From contig NC_087071.1 in the NCBI RefSeq assembly GCF_963678635.1, positions 41,185,797 to 41,249,796 on the forward strand: a DNA stretch of 64,000 nucleotides, written 5' to 3'. Positions 21,790-32,100 of this stretch are shown in pieces. The stretch is from Symsagittifera roscoffensis. Lineage: Eukaryota > Xenacoelomorpha > Acoela > Convolutidae. Position 1 is the first letter of the stretch; the number at the start of each line of letters is the position of its first letter. The notes beneath the pieces are model-generated. The model was not told the origin of the DNA, searched no databases, and was given only the letters and a program-made list of their open reading frames with translations. The translations under genes and the position numbers were made by a program.

Positions 21790-24700
21790 TTTAATAAATT
21801 TATTCTATCCGATGGAGAGAATGCTCCCTCCCTTATTTTGTTTCAACTTTGAGATTAGTTCACATTTACATTAGCTACCAAATAAACAATACTGCTCGTA
21901 TCAGGGCAAAGCCCTGAATGTTCCGACTGCTTTTTGTCCCGACTTTCGAAACGAAAGTAACGGAATATTTGTGCTCGGGGTGGGTTTTTTTTTCTTCAGA
22001 CAAAATTCGACTTTTTAACTAGCCATTTTTGACGGAGTTTTTTTTCATCATTCGAAAGCTATTGTTGTCCTGAGCTCAAATTTGAAAAGATATTTCACCT
22101 GCGCTCAATTTTCGTAAAGTTATGGGTTCATAGATTGCCATTTTGGCTAATTTGAGACAATTAACGCGCGATTTATTTCGCGCTATTAACGCGTAAGCGG
22201 AGAGTTAATCCTTCTTAGAAATCGTTCCAAATTGGTTTAACGAAGCTTATTTGCGATAATTGATTTGTTAAAAGTAGCGAAATTTATCCTTTTGCATTTG
22301 ATATGGCGTGTGGGGGGATGATTTTTATAAAAAAAAATTCGAATTTTTGAAGAAAAAAAAATTTTAATTTGTTTTATTACTTTTAATTTTATAATGTTAT
22401 TAGTGCTCCATAAAACTTAATAGGCAGTCGGAACATTCAGGGCTTCACCCTGATACGAGCAGTCTTGTTAAGGTTTTATGGAGCAGTAATAACATTAAAA
22501 AATTAAATGTAAAAAAAATAAAATGATTTTTTTTTCTAAAATTTGAAATTTTTTATGAAAATCATCCCACTAAACGCCATGTAAAGTACAAAAGGATAGA
22601 TTTCGCTCCTTGTAACAAATCATTTATGGCAAATAGGCGTCTTTCAACCAACTTGGAACGATTTTAAGACGGATTAACTCTCCGCTCACGCGTTAATTGC
22701 CCAAATTGGCCAAAATGGCAATCTGTAAACCCCCATAACTTAACAAAAAATGATCACAGGTGAAAAAAAAACCCACCCCGAGCACAAATATTCCGTTACT
22801 TTCGTATCGAAAGTCGGAACAATACTCACATTTTCTTTAGTTACTTGAGATTTGTTCATTTTGGCAGAATCAAACGTGGATATTCCCATTCGGTGATATG
22901 AGTCACGCTGTTCTCTTTTATCTTGCCGTTATTGTCCAAGAAACTGTAGATTTAGATAATCTACCTAGCCCGATGGAAAGACTTCATCCCATTCTCCTTT
23001 TTTAGGCGAAGCGGTCAATAAATCACGTTAGATTTTTAAATATTGCACTACAAATTGAAAACAAACGAATTTTTAGACTGAAGTTCACGACAGTCAAACA
23101 CTTTCAGACTTCATTTAAAGAAGTTTGAGACAAATTGACAGGAAAGCCAAAGTCACAATTGAGAGAAAAAGTGCTAACTTGAAATTAACGTGACAGAAGA
23201 TAACAAAATTAATTTTGGGAAGCGACTTATTCGTACGAGAAGAAAAGGAGGTTGAGGACATAATCACGTCTGATATTAAAAAACTCGATTTCAGAAAGCT
23301 TTCATCTGAAATTTTACCTTCCCTTTGAATCTTTAAACGTCACACATAAAAGGGAATTATAAACCACCAAGAATTTTATAATTAGTTTCAAATCCAATGA
23401 ACGAAAAGTTTTAAATCATTTTGAAGTCAGAAGAGAACCTAATCATAACAGTGTGAAAGCGGTAATTGTTCCAAGGGAAACTTAACTAATTATATATGAA
23501 AAAGTTTGACTTTCACAGAATATACAGGCAAAAATCATTTCATGACAATTAGTAAAGCTCGGTGTAAACATGTAATTATTATCGAGAATGGATTCTCAAA
23601 GTAAAAGTAAAGCAGAAATAGTTATCCGCCGGACCAACCAACTGAACAAAGAGACTGTTTAAAACAAGAGAGATGTGGTGTGATCAAAACACTTCAGATT
23701 GCTGAAAGAACAAAAAAGACGATTAGACTGCATCGGGTAAATGAATTTTTCAATAACGACGGAAAACCATTTGACAAATTGTAGAAAATGAGCCTCGCTA
23801 AGGAAAACCAGATGGCTCCGAATATCTAAGTGGCCTCGGAAAACCTGTTAGCTATCTCAAAACATGATTTTCCACCAATTGAAAGTACGAGATCCTACCT
23901 TAAAAATCATAAAATGAAACAATCTTTCAAAAATTTACCTTGTAGTAGCTACACAGATAATGCAACCAACATTACAAGTTATCTAGTGCTCCCAATTTCC
24001 CTAAATCGATTGTTCTACGAAGGATGTCCCTTCCTCCTAACCGGTTGTCACGAAAGGAAAAAAGGAAAATTCTTAGGAACGATCAAAGTCTCCCAGAAAC
24101 ACTTGTCTCACTTCCAAACCAAAAAGACCATCATGCCAAAAAACATTCAGTGGTTCCTTTAGCGATATTGACGACGAAATCAAAATCGTTCATAATACTT
24201 TAAACCATTTTTATCGGTATGGAAAGATTAAGATTTAGGTGAAATTTTTTCATTTTCAAAACTCTTAGAAACAAAATTTCTTAAAGTTGCAATCGTTACC
24301 ACCATTAGTTAGATTTAGTCAGAGCAGAGCTAAATCAACCTAAAAAAAGTAACATTTAAAACTAGACAACTGTGACAATGAGCAATTTATTGGCTCAATT
24401 ACCGTTTTTTGTGAAAAAGACAAATCCGTCAGAGTGGCATCCGACCCAAAATTTTTATATAAACTTACATACGAGAACGACTATTAAATGCCAAATATAC
24501 ACGAATTGATTGATTACGTTGCCACTCATTTTTAAATGATCAGTTGTAAAAGTTTGGTACAAGCCTCGAACTGAAAAACGTTACTAGTCGAGGTTCACTA
24601 GACAATTTTAGAGCACAACTAGCGTTTTTAGCTTAGCAGCATAGTGTTTTTTCAAAGACATCATCAAAAAAAGTTTTGAACAAGAGAAATCTATCAGAAG

Positions 24701-25950
24701 TATTTTGTTGTCCGAATTAAACCATCAATAGATATTTTCAAAATGTGTTATAGATATGAAATAATTGGTTGATCTTATGTTTTAGATGGCGGCGAAAAAA
24801 CCGTAACATATTACTTTTCAATTGGGTTTTGCGAACTTTGCAATATGCTAATTGAATTCAACGACTCGTGGAATCAGATGTTATTCAATCTCTTTTTACA
24901 AAGTGTCCTCTCGATGACATGCTGATTGCATCCAAAAGAAGTTTCTTAGAACAACAAGACACATTCTACAAAACTTGTATTAATTTCGGACAATGACAAT
25001 TAATTGGTTTAAAAAATATTTAAATATTGGCCGTGATAAATAAAAAATCAAGCAATTAACCAATGGCCGTTAAAACCAAAGCATTTGAAAATATTCTTGT
25101 CCTGAAGAATCTCAGAGAGCTAAAATCTTTCTTTGGCTCAACAATTCGATATTTTGACCAGGTAACAAATTGAGACACTATGTTACAACCTTCAGGTCCG
25201 TTACTGAACAAAAAATTGATACCCCAATCAAACGACAACCAAAAGGAATTTTTCGAGCAAATTTAAAAGAAATTATTTTAACTGAAAACACGCAATCTGA
25301 CGGGACACTCAAAACCAGAGACAAAACAGATGCAACTCAAAGTTTCCTTTTAGAGTATGGTATTATGATTAGAGAACGATTTATTATTGACCATACTACC
25401 CCGGTCAAGCTCGGCAGACCCAAATTTTATTCGGAATTTATCTCAGAGAATGTAAAATCTGAGGTGTCATAAGAAATCCTTATTTTTGAAGAAATCCCTT
25501 TATAATCAGTATAATCCCAGCAAAACCAAGGACCATTGAAGATCAAAACCCGACTCAGGAGAATAAAACAGAAAAGACTCTATCGAAGTTACCACCAACA
25601 AAAGTCTTGCCGAAATTAAACTTCCAATATGCGATACCGAAGACTCTTCGGACGAAGTTATTACCGAACCAGAGGCGATAATTAATAAACTTCGTTACAA
25701 TATTAGGCAGGTCCAGTCTCAATGTTGGTCTGCGTTATTTTTACGTTGAAAGTTTAGAGATTTTATAGACGCCAGGCATCAACATTCTGCTGGTGACTCC
25801 TCGTTTTGCAACATACAATAGCTGAATTCAAGAATACCGTAGAATTGGATAACGAACTGTTTGACCCATATTCAGAAGAATTCATCTTGTACGACCTGAA
25901 AACTCGAATTTCAAATCATTCTTAGAATTCAAGTTTTGTGATTACCTTAA
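21790..25950 (+). mobile_element. Ty3/gypsy fossil A, with a foldback element inserted
   Basis: Remnant of a gypsy-type LTR retrotransposon of the same family as the one at 56-64 kb. It shares a leader motif (CTATCCGATGGAGAGAAT near 21,805) and a gag start region (LDNLPSPMERLHPI near 22,950). It has an aspartic-protease-like stretch near 23,950 (LFYEGCPFLLTGCHE). The reverse-transcriptase/RNase H hinge lies near 25,090 (NLRELKSFFGSTIRYF). No LTR pair was found. It is extremely worn, with breaks throughout, so it is old compared with the copia element. A 0.9-kb foldback element (21,894-22,817) sits between its leader and gag. Confidence 0.72.
21894..22817. mobile_element. Composite foldback element nested in gypsy fossil A
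   Basis: Built from an arm of about 490 bp (21,938-22,425), a 40-bp hairpin spacer (22,426-22,463) and a shorter inverted arm (22,467-22,817). The arm's outer end is CCGACTTTCGATACGAAAG followed by AACGGAATATTTGTGCTCGG. An extra copy of the spacer caps the left end, so 21,894-22,463 alone is a MITE with 37-bp terminal repeats beginning GCTCGTATCAGGGC. AACAATACT occurs on both flanks (21,885-21,893 and 22,818-22,826) and may be a 9-bp target duplication, although it may partly overlap the element's own end. There is no coding capacity. Relatives lie at 28,100-28,148 and 43,640-44,543. Confidence 0.85.
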
Positions 25951-26137
25951 TGCTTACCCTTGTAAGGGCATCTCTTTCAATAACAACCATATTAATTATG
26001 CAGTTTTAATAACAGTTTTTTGGATATACAAAATTGTAGGTCAGAAGTTTCTAAGCATACCAGCAGTAATACCCTTACAGTGCAATATTTATACTTAGAC
26101 GTCGCAAAAACTTTTTCTTTTACCTGCCACTGTCTTT

Positions 26138-26163
26138 GGGGGGGGGGGGAGGGGGGGGGGGGG
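26138..26163 (+). repeat. Poly-G tract (12 + 13 G with one A)
   Basis: Two runs of G separated by a single A. Such runs can form G-quadruplex DNA and are prone to sequencing error, so exact length should not be trusted. Confidence 0.9.
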
Positions 26164-26404
26164 AGAAAAGGAACAGTTATTTTATTGTTAGTAATGAGAG
26201 AAGTAAAATAAATTATTTGTATGTTAGGAGGAATGTTGTTTTTCTTTGTATTATTAATTGAACCTATTTCAAAATTACTTTTATCGGTCATTTTCGTTTA
26301 ACCCTGATATGCACACTCACTTGTTAATGTTTTAACTCTAAGTTATTTTGTTATTTACTTTTTTATTCGTTTAATCAAAAGTATTACGACTATTGTACCT
26401 CTAA

Positions 26405-26545
26405 GTTTTTAGAAAAGACTGATGGCGCGACAAAAGTAAAGACTGACCGCGCGACTTAAGAATAGACTGACGGTGTGAATTAAGAAAAGACTTAAACGGC
26501 GAGACTTAAGAAAAAACTGAGAGCGCGACTAAGGCACGCGGCACG
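26405..26545 (+). repeat. Degenerate ~26-bp minisatellite
   Basis: About five units built on AAGACTGACGGCGCGACTTA. Units vary in length and sequence. The CpG-rich core (GGCGCGAC, CGCGCGAC, GAGCGCGAC) stands out from the AT-rich surroundings. Confidence 0.75.
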
Positions 26546-26785
26546 ACTGCGAAACAGTTTGAAAAGTAACAAAGCTGTAACAAAAGAACATTTTGGCACG
26601 TGTTACTAAAAAAGTTATTTGGAAATTGTGTAGCGTAAGTCTATTCGAAAAAAGATGGCTTTAAACTATCTTCTACGTTTAATTACCATTTTTCAGATCA
26701 TTCTTGATTGAACCTATCGCATCAAACTATAGAGGAGAAGTACTGTTCTTAAAAAAGCCGCCAGAATAGCCAACCACCATAACCA

Positions 26786-26803
26786 CCCCCCCCCCCCCCC
26801 CCC
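26786..26803 (+). repeat. Poly-C tract (18 C)
   Basis: An uninterrupted run of C, about 620 bp from the poly-G tract and complementary to it. Length is uncertain for the usual homopolymer reasons. Confidence 0.9.
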
Positions 26804-26876
26804 GGAATAACCATAAGGGATATTCAAAGGTTACAAACAAATGGGGAGATAGATATGATTCTAAAACCAAAATTTG

Positions 26877-27765
26877 ACGACCCGGGATGACCGAAACTTC
26901 TTATCATACAATTTCCATACATGAGAAACTTCGTGTCATACAATTCCATACAATTCCATACAATTCCATACAATTCCATACGTACAGAAAATTGTATGAA
27001 ATCTCTATGATAAACGTTTGTCCTTAAATGAAATTGTATGACAGGTGTTTTTCCATACAACAAAAAATTTGATTTTTTCTTTCTAAATTTATTTTCTGAA
27101 AAGTTTTCGGTTGTGTTTGCAGCCGAACACAGGTGACAAAGTCTTTGGTTACTTATCAATTTCAAATTGATATAACAAAAGTAACAAACTTTTAATTTTT
27201 GGCAAAATTTTTTAATGGTGATTATTTTAAGTTTTTGCATTTTCAAATTATCAGACATTGATCAAGGCATATATAAACAGCCCATACAAAGGAAATAGAA
27301 ATTTTCAGCATTTTGAAAAAAAAATTAAGTCAAAAGAAAATATAAGCCAACATTATCGTATCCAGGACTACGTTATGCACACAAAAAATTAAATTTTGCA
27401 TGCGAAACTTTTTTTTCGAAAAAGATTTTTTTGCGTACGAAACTTGATTTGCGGTTGAAAAAAAAAACTTTTGAGCCAAATTTTCAAAATTACTTGATTT
27501 TTTTTTGCCGCCATCAAAAAAATGCCAGTCTTACAATTTCCATATATGGGAATTGTATGATAAGCATTTTTTTCAAAAAACGAAAACCTCGGTTTTTTAC
27601 CAGACTGTTTTATTAGAATCAAACAGCCACCGAAATAAGTTTATACTTTTTTTCAACCATTTTTAGCAATTGTTTGGAAATTGTATGACTAGCATTTTTC
27701 CACACACTTGATGTATGGAATTGTCTGATAAGCATTTTCGGTGTATGGAGGTCAATCCGGGGACC
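26877..27765. mobile_element. ~890-bp inverted-repeat element with ATTGTATG-rich ends
   Basis: The left end reads GACGACCCGGGATGACCGAA, then CTTATCATACAATTTCCATAC. The right end is the near-inverse (GTATGGAATTGTCTGATAAG, then GTCAATCCGGGGACC). The subterminal motif TTATCATACAATTTCCATA and its inverse recur several times inside (26,900-26,990, 27,525-27,570, 27,670-27,740). The open frames inside are read-outs of these repeats and not genes. Likely a nonautonomous DNA element; no target duplication was identified. Confidence 0.65.
26940..26982 (+). repeat. Tandem 10-bp repeat CAATTCCATA (x4-5)
   Basis: Four perfect CAATTCCATA units and a partial one inside the left end of the inverted-repeat element. 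It probably grew by slippage from the element's own subterminal motif. Confidence 0.9.
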
Positions 27766-28963
27766 CATGTAGTAGACTAAAACACCGGTCGTCCCGCAGG
27801 GGGTCCTACCACAGTGTTGGGTACCGTGGGAAAAATTTGAACGATTTTGTTATGCGTGATAAATCGCCACGCATAAACAATTCGTGTTGCACTCTCAGCG
27901 TTATCAATAAACTTTGCAAAGCGCACATAGTTTAGTCCAGAGCACGGTCAATTTGGCAGTTTTCAAATCTTCAGAGCTTGACAAAAAAGGAGGTAAAATA
28001 GATTTTAATTTTGAGCCCAAAAAGTCGACATCTTTGATGGAGTATAAAAAAATTTTTAATGAAAAACTATTATTTCGATCGGCGGAAATTGACTGAATAA
28101 AAAAACCACACCGAGCATAAATATTCCGTTTGTTTCGTAGGTCGGGACATTACGCTTCCTGTATTAATCTGAAACGAATTACATGACAATTGGTATCTCT
28201 GCTTATGCGTTGAAAACGCGAAAGGCATCGCAAGTTAATTCTACCTTTAAAACGCAAAAGACATTGCTTGGCATTTTTCTGTTATTTCGATGCTGCCTGT
28301 AAGGTTTCAGCCTAGTGTCCAATTATTACACTCGCCAATTTGCTTTCAAATTTTTTTTCATTTTAATGGAACTCAGCAACATTGTTTATGCAATCCATAT
28401 ACTTACCAATTTAGCTAAAATTGATTTTCGTGACATTGCTACTTTCTTTGTGGAGGGAATTTAAGATGCATCCCTATCTTTTTAAAAACAAACTGCTACA
28501 GATCATTATGCACTCTTTTATTTATTTATCTTTTTTCATGACCAGCAAAAGCTCGGGAACAATTCAAAACATTTGGTTTAATGTTGTATCTATTTCTCGA
28601 AAAAGGCTTGTTCCTCTATACACACTCTCTGCACTTTTTAATTTCCGGCAAAATAATTAAACACCAAACGCTGAGAATTGTGATGGGCAAAGGTTGACGC
28701 GCCAAATTAAATCTGCGTGAACAAAATTAGTAGACTTAGAGCTTAAACTGATTACGATGGTTTACACACATTTCACTTTTTGTCGAAATGATCAAAGAAA
28801 ATGAAAGAACAAAAGAAGAACAAAGAGAGCGTTTTGTTGCGGAGTCCGCGTAAAAATCACAAAACACAAAGTTTGGCCTCGTTATCAAAATTTTTCTGTT
28901 TCTGAAAACAAAAAAATAGGGCCGGTTTTCTAAACTAAACCCAAACTAAAGCGATGTACTTAC
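27766..28963. other. Intron sequence, no gene seen
   Basis: Includes a short GC-rich patch (27,785-27,830, with CCCGCAGGGGGTCC) next to the inverted-repeat element and a fragment of the foldback family at 28,100-28,148. A plus-strand open stretch at 28,421-28,660 shows no recognisable motif. Confidence 0.5.
28100..28148 (-). repeat. Fragment of the foldback family (arm end)
   Basis: CCACACCGAGCATAAATATT and the following CCGTTTGTTTCGTAGGTCGG match the outer end of the arm at 22,770-22,817. Only about 50 bp remain. Confidence 0.75.
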
Positions 28964-29102
28964 AGTTTCTTGCAGTCTTTGACAGCCTCGTAAAAGTTGT
29001 CATAACCCTGCTGAATAGTTTTGTTTAGTGGCAGCGGCCTGTAGCACTTATTCGTTTTCAAACTCCAGGCAGTTCTCTGGAATCCTTCTGGACACGCTGG
29101 AT
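28964..29102 (-). CDS. C-type lectin-like gene, exon (start of a CTLD)
   Basis: A 139-bp exon with a good acceptor (GTTTTTAG) and a near-consensus donor (AAACT/GTAAGT). It encodes ACPEGFQRTAWSLKTNKCY and, further on, NFYEAVKDCKKL, which is the usual CTLD opening with the first long-form cysteine and the alpha-1 helix ending at the conserved Cys. It starts in phase 1 and ends in phase 2. The phase-1 start fits the phase-1 end of the exon at 44,620-44,871, and the phase-2 end fits the exon at 20,783. The three exons therefore read as C-terminal half of one CTLD followed by N-terminal half of the next, in a protein with at least two CTLDs. GC content is well above the flanking DNA. Confidence 0.85.
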
Positions 29103-32100
29103 CTAAAAACGATTCTTTATTACAATAGAAAGAATTAACGTTCCTTTCCTAAATTAGATGGGCTTAAGCGTTCAAAAAACGAAAAACCCATTATAGGTGA
29201 TTTTCAACTTTTGGGAAAAATGAGAACAGATCTTTCATATTTTCTTTCATTCTAGCCCAGACTGAGCATACGTGAAAATTATTAAAACAGTTTCAGTATT
29301 CATCACAATGAAATTTTGCGCCCGCATTTGAGTTCAACATGATAATCGATTATACTGTTACCAATTTAGACCAAAAAACCCATTGTAAAGGATTTCTTCT
29401 TTTTTCTTCTTTGCTGTAGAGCCCAAATGTTTAGACGGTGGCGTTATTCGGTACACGCCGTAACTAAGAGTGATGGATTAGGTCAACTTTTTTTGTGTCT
29501 AAGAATTGCATTATATGTTAAATTTTTATGATTGGTTAATGCTTCAATGCAGAGTTTGTCTGATCTATTTTTCTGAGATTATGAAGAGACGTTTCCTTGC
29601 AGACTCCTGGAAACGTAACTAAACGCAAGAACATGACTCGTGCCTCAGCAATTTAATCCCAGGACAATCGCCCTTATTTTCGGGATGCTAGGTTGGGACT
29701 ACGGTACAGCAAACCTTTAGCTTTGCGTGTATGTGCCAACGGTTAAAAAATAGTTGACAAAGTGATCAGGTTATTAGTTTAAGTTCAAGAATGATTCTAA
29801 GATTATTGATTTTTAGGCTTTTGGCATTGGTTAAACCTTTTTAAATTTCTATACCGATTGAAAGTGTCTGGAAAATTAGGCCATATTAGTCAAAGGCCGT
29901 CTAATTGCTTGCGGGTTTTTGAAGTTTATTGAACTATTGCTTGCTTTTGGTTCATTTTAGAATGATTCATTGAAAATATTGGCAAGGCCATTTCATTTCG
30001 GTTTGGAATGATGCATTGAAATTATTTGCAAGGTCATTTTTATTCAAAACTTACGCAAATTAAGTAGGGCGAAATTGTCTGCCTTCAAATGGCAAAAATT
30101 TCTCTCGTTTAATTCTTTGATGTTTGCCGAAATCCCCTTTGAAGTAAGTTGTATTTTCATTTTGGATTTTCATTTTGGAATTTATAGAAATGGTTTTAAA
30201 TTGTAGTGTTGTTAAATTGCTATGGTAGCAAAAAGTAGAGAGTGAAAATGTATGGTGCTAAGTTGTTTAGAGTTAAAAAGGGGGGAATTGAAAACACGAA
30301 ATTAATTCATATCTGAAAGCACAACTGAAATTCAATCATTTTGATTTTCGTTTTTCAAATGGAAATATCATCTAATAACGAACAATTCTTCTTTTTCATA
30401 CTTATATTGTTCGAAATTAATCAATGTGTTTCCGCAACGAAAGTCTAAGTTCAACCATCACTTGACACTTGATAGCCAGTCTCAGAATTCTAGAATCAGC
30501 CAATAAACTAGATTCACAATAAGTAACTGTTTTACCATTTCAAGACTTTTCTTTATTAAAAAAAGGTTTGAATAGTTTCCTTAAAAATTCGGAGTGTTTT
30601 TTAGTTTTGAATCAAATATATACTTTTAAAGTCCAGAGAAATCCACAAGAATTCATGCAGAATTCTTTCCATTATAAGCTGTTTTATTTTTAAGAAAATG
30701 AACTATAGTCAATTTGTTTTATCTTCGAAATCAAACTGAAAAATTGTGTAATCGAAATCCTTCTTGTTTTATAATATATTTCATTTATGATTCAAAAATC
30801 GCTTGAAATCGAAAAAATCTATTATAAATTGAAACATTTTTAGGTCCATTTACTCTTTGTTTTAAAATTATTTTCTCACAAAGATGTTCGGAATCTAAGC
30901 ATGGTCCAATGAGGCGGATTTTTGATCATTTGATTTCTTTTTTAAACAATAAACTCAAAAATTTTCAGCATAATCTGGAAAGACCGAGTTGATTTCTCTG
31001 GATGAATTGCACAACAGTTAAGCTTAACCAGCAAATGCATTCAAAAGTCAAAAAAAATTTTGGTTCAAAGCTTGATTTTCAGAGTTTAGTTTTTTTCCAC
31101 CACTGACTATCTAAGCTGAAAGTCAAACCTCCATTACAACATTCGCGAAAAAAATATCAGAGTATTTGATTTTTTTTTGTTCTAACTCAGAATTTTCGTT
31201 TTGAGGTCTTTGATTTTAAGGCCAGTTAAAGATTCAATTTTGAAGCCAAAGTTTCCACAAAACTTCAAAAAAATCTTGTTTATAATTAGTTAACAAACTT
31301 GAAACTTGAACTTTTTTTAAGCACAAGGAGCCAACCACTCTTAAAAGAAAAGTAGTTTTTCTTTGTTAGTTACCCCGCCCACGTAGATTGAAAATTAGGT
31401 GGATATTTTTTCATATTTACAAGAACCGTCATTGGATATTTGAAAAAGTCTTTCATTCTATCTAACCGAAATTCTGGATAGTAATTCGATTACGAAACAG
31501 AAAAAAACTGCATGTTAATTATGAACAATTTAACAAGCAGGAATGAACTCTCGAAAACAAACTGGTTCTTTAATTGCACAGAAGGAGGATTGAAAAAAAA
31601 TTCGGAATATTCCTAATACACAGTTACTTCTATTCATTTTGTGAAGTGGCAAGGAAACTGATAAGAAAATCAATACCAAAAAAACATAAAACTTGGAAAA
31701 CAAAGTGATCCAGAAGTCGAAAAAAAAATTTTTTTTTCAAAGTTTGCCGTGTACAAAGCTTTATCAATCAATCATTAGTTTTTTTTGGAAGTTTTGCAAC
31801 AGTTATAAATGTTTATAATGATCAAAGTTTTCAATATATGATTTTTAATCAAATACACTTGCCACAGCTTCTTTAGAGCCCAAATTTCCCATTCTTAAAT
31901 GTGTTAAGATAATATATAAACTTTCTGTGCATTGAAATTGGAAATAGAAATTCAATAAAATAAGATAGGAAATAGAAACTGTTATGTATTAAGATACTCT
32001 GTTTCAGTATCATGGCATGAAAATAGTAAGAAAAATTAATTTGACTTAATCTTAATAGATTTACCAAGTTCTTATGACTTCTTATGTAATTGTTTAAAAT

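Larger units (their letters stand above)
25951..26876. other. Noncoding stretch with G/C homopolymers and a minisatellite
   Basis: No gene is seen. The stretch holds the poly-G tract (26,138-26,163), a degenerate GC-richer minisatellite (26,405-26,545) and the poly-C tract (26,786-26,803). The open frames reported across the homopolymers have low complexity and are not genes. Confidence 0.6.

Noticed and set aside
26824-27258. 144-codon minus-strand open frame
   Set aside because: It is a read-out of the CAATTCCATA tandem repeat and the subterminal motifs of an inverted-repeat element; no protein family fits.
28421-28660. 79-codon plus-strand frame in the lectin intron
   Set aside because: Hydrophobic, low-complexity composition; no motif, and it lies opposite to and inside an intron.
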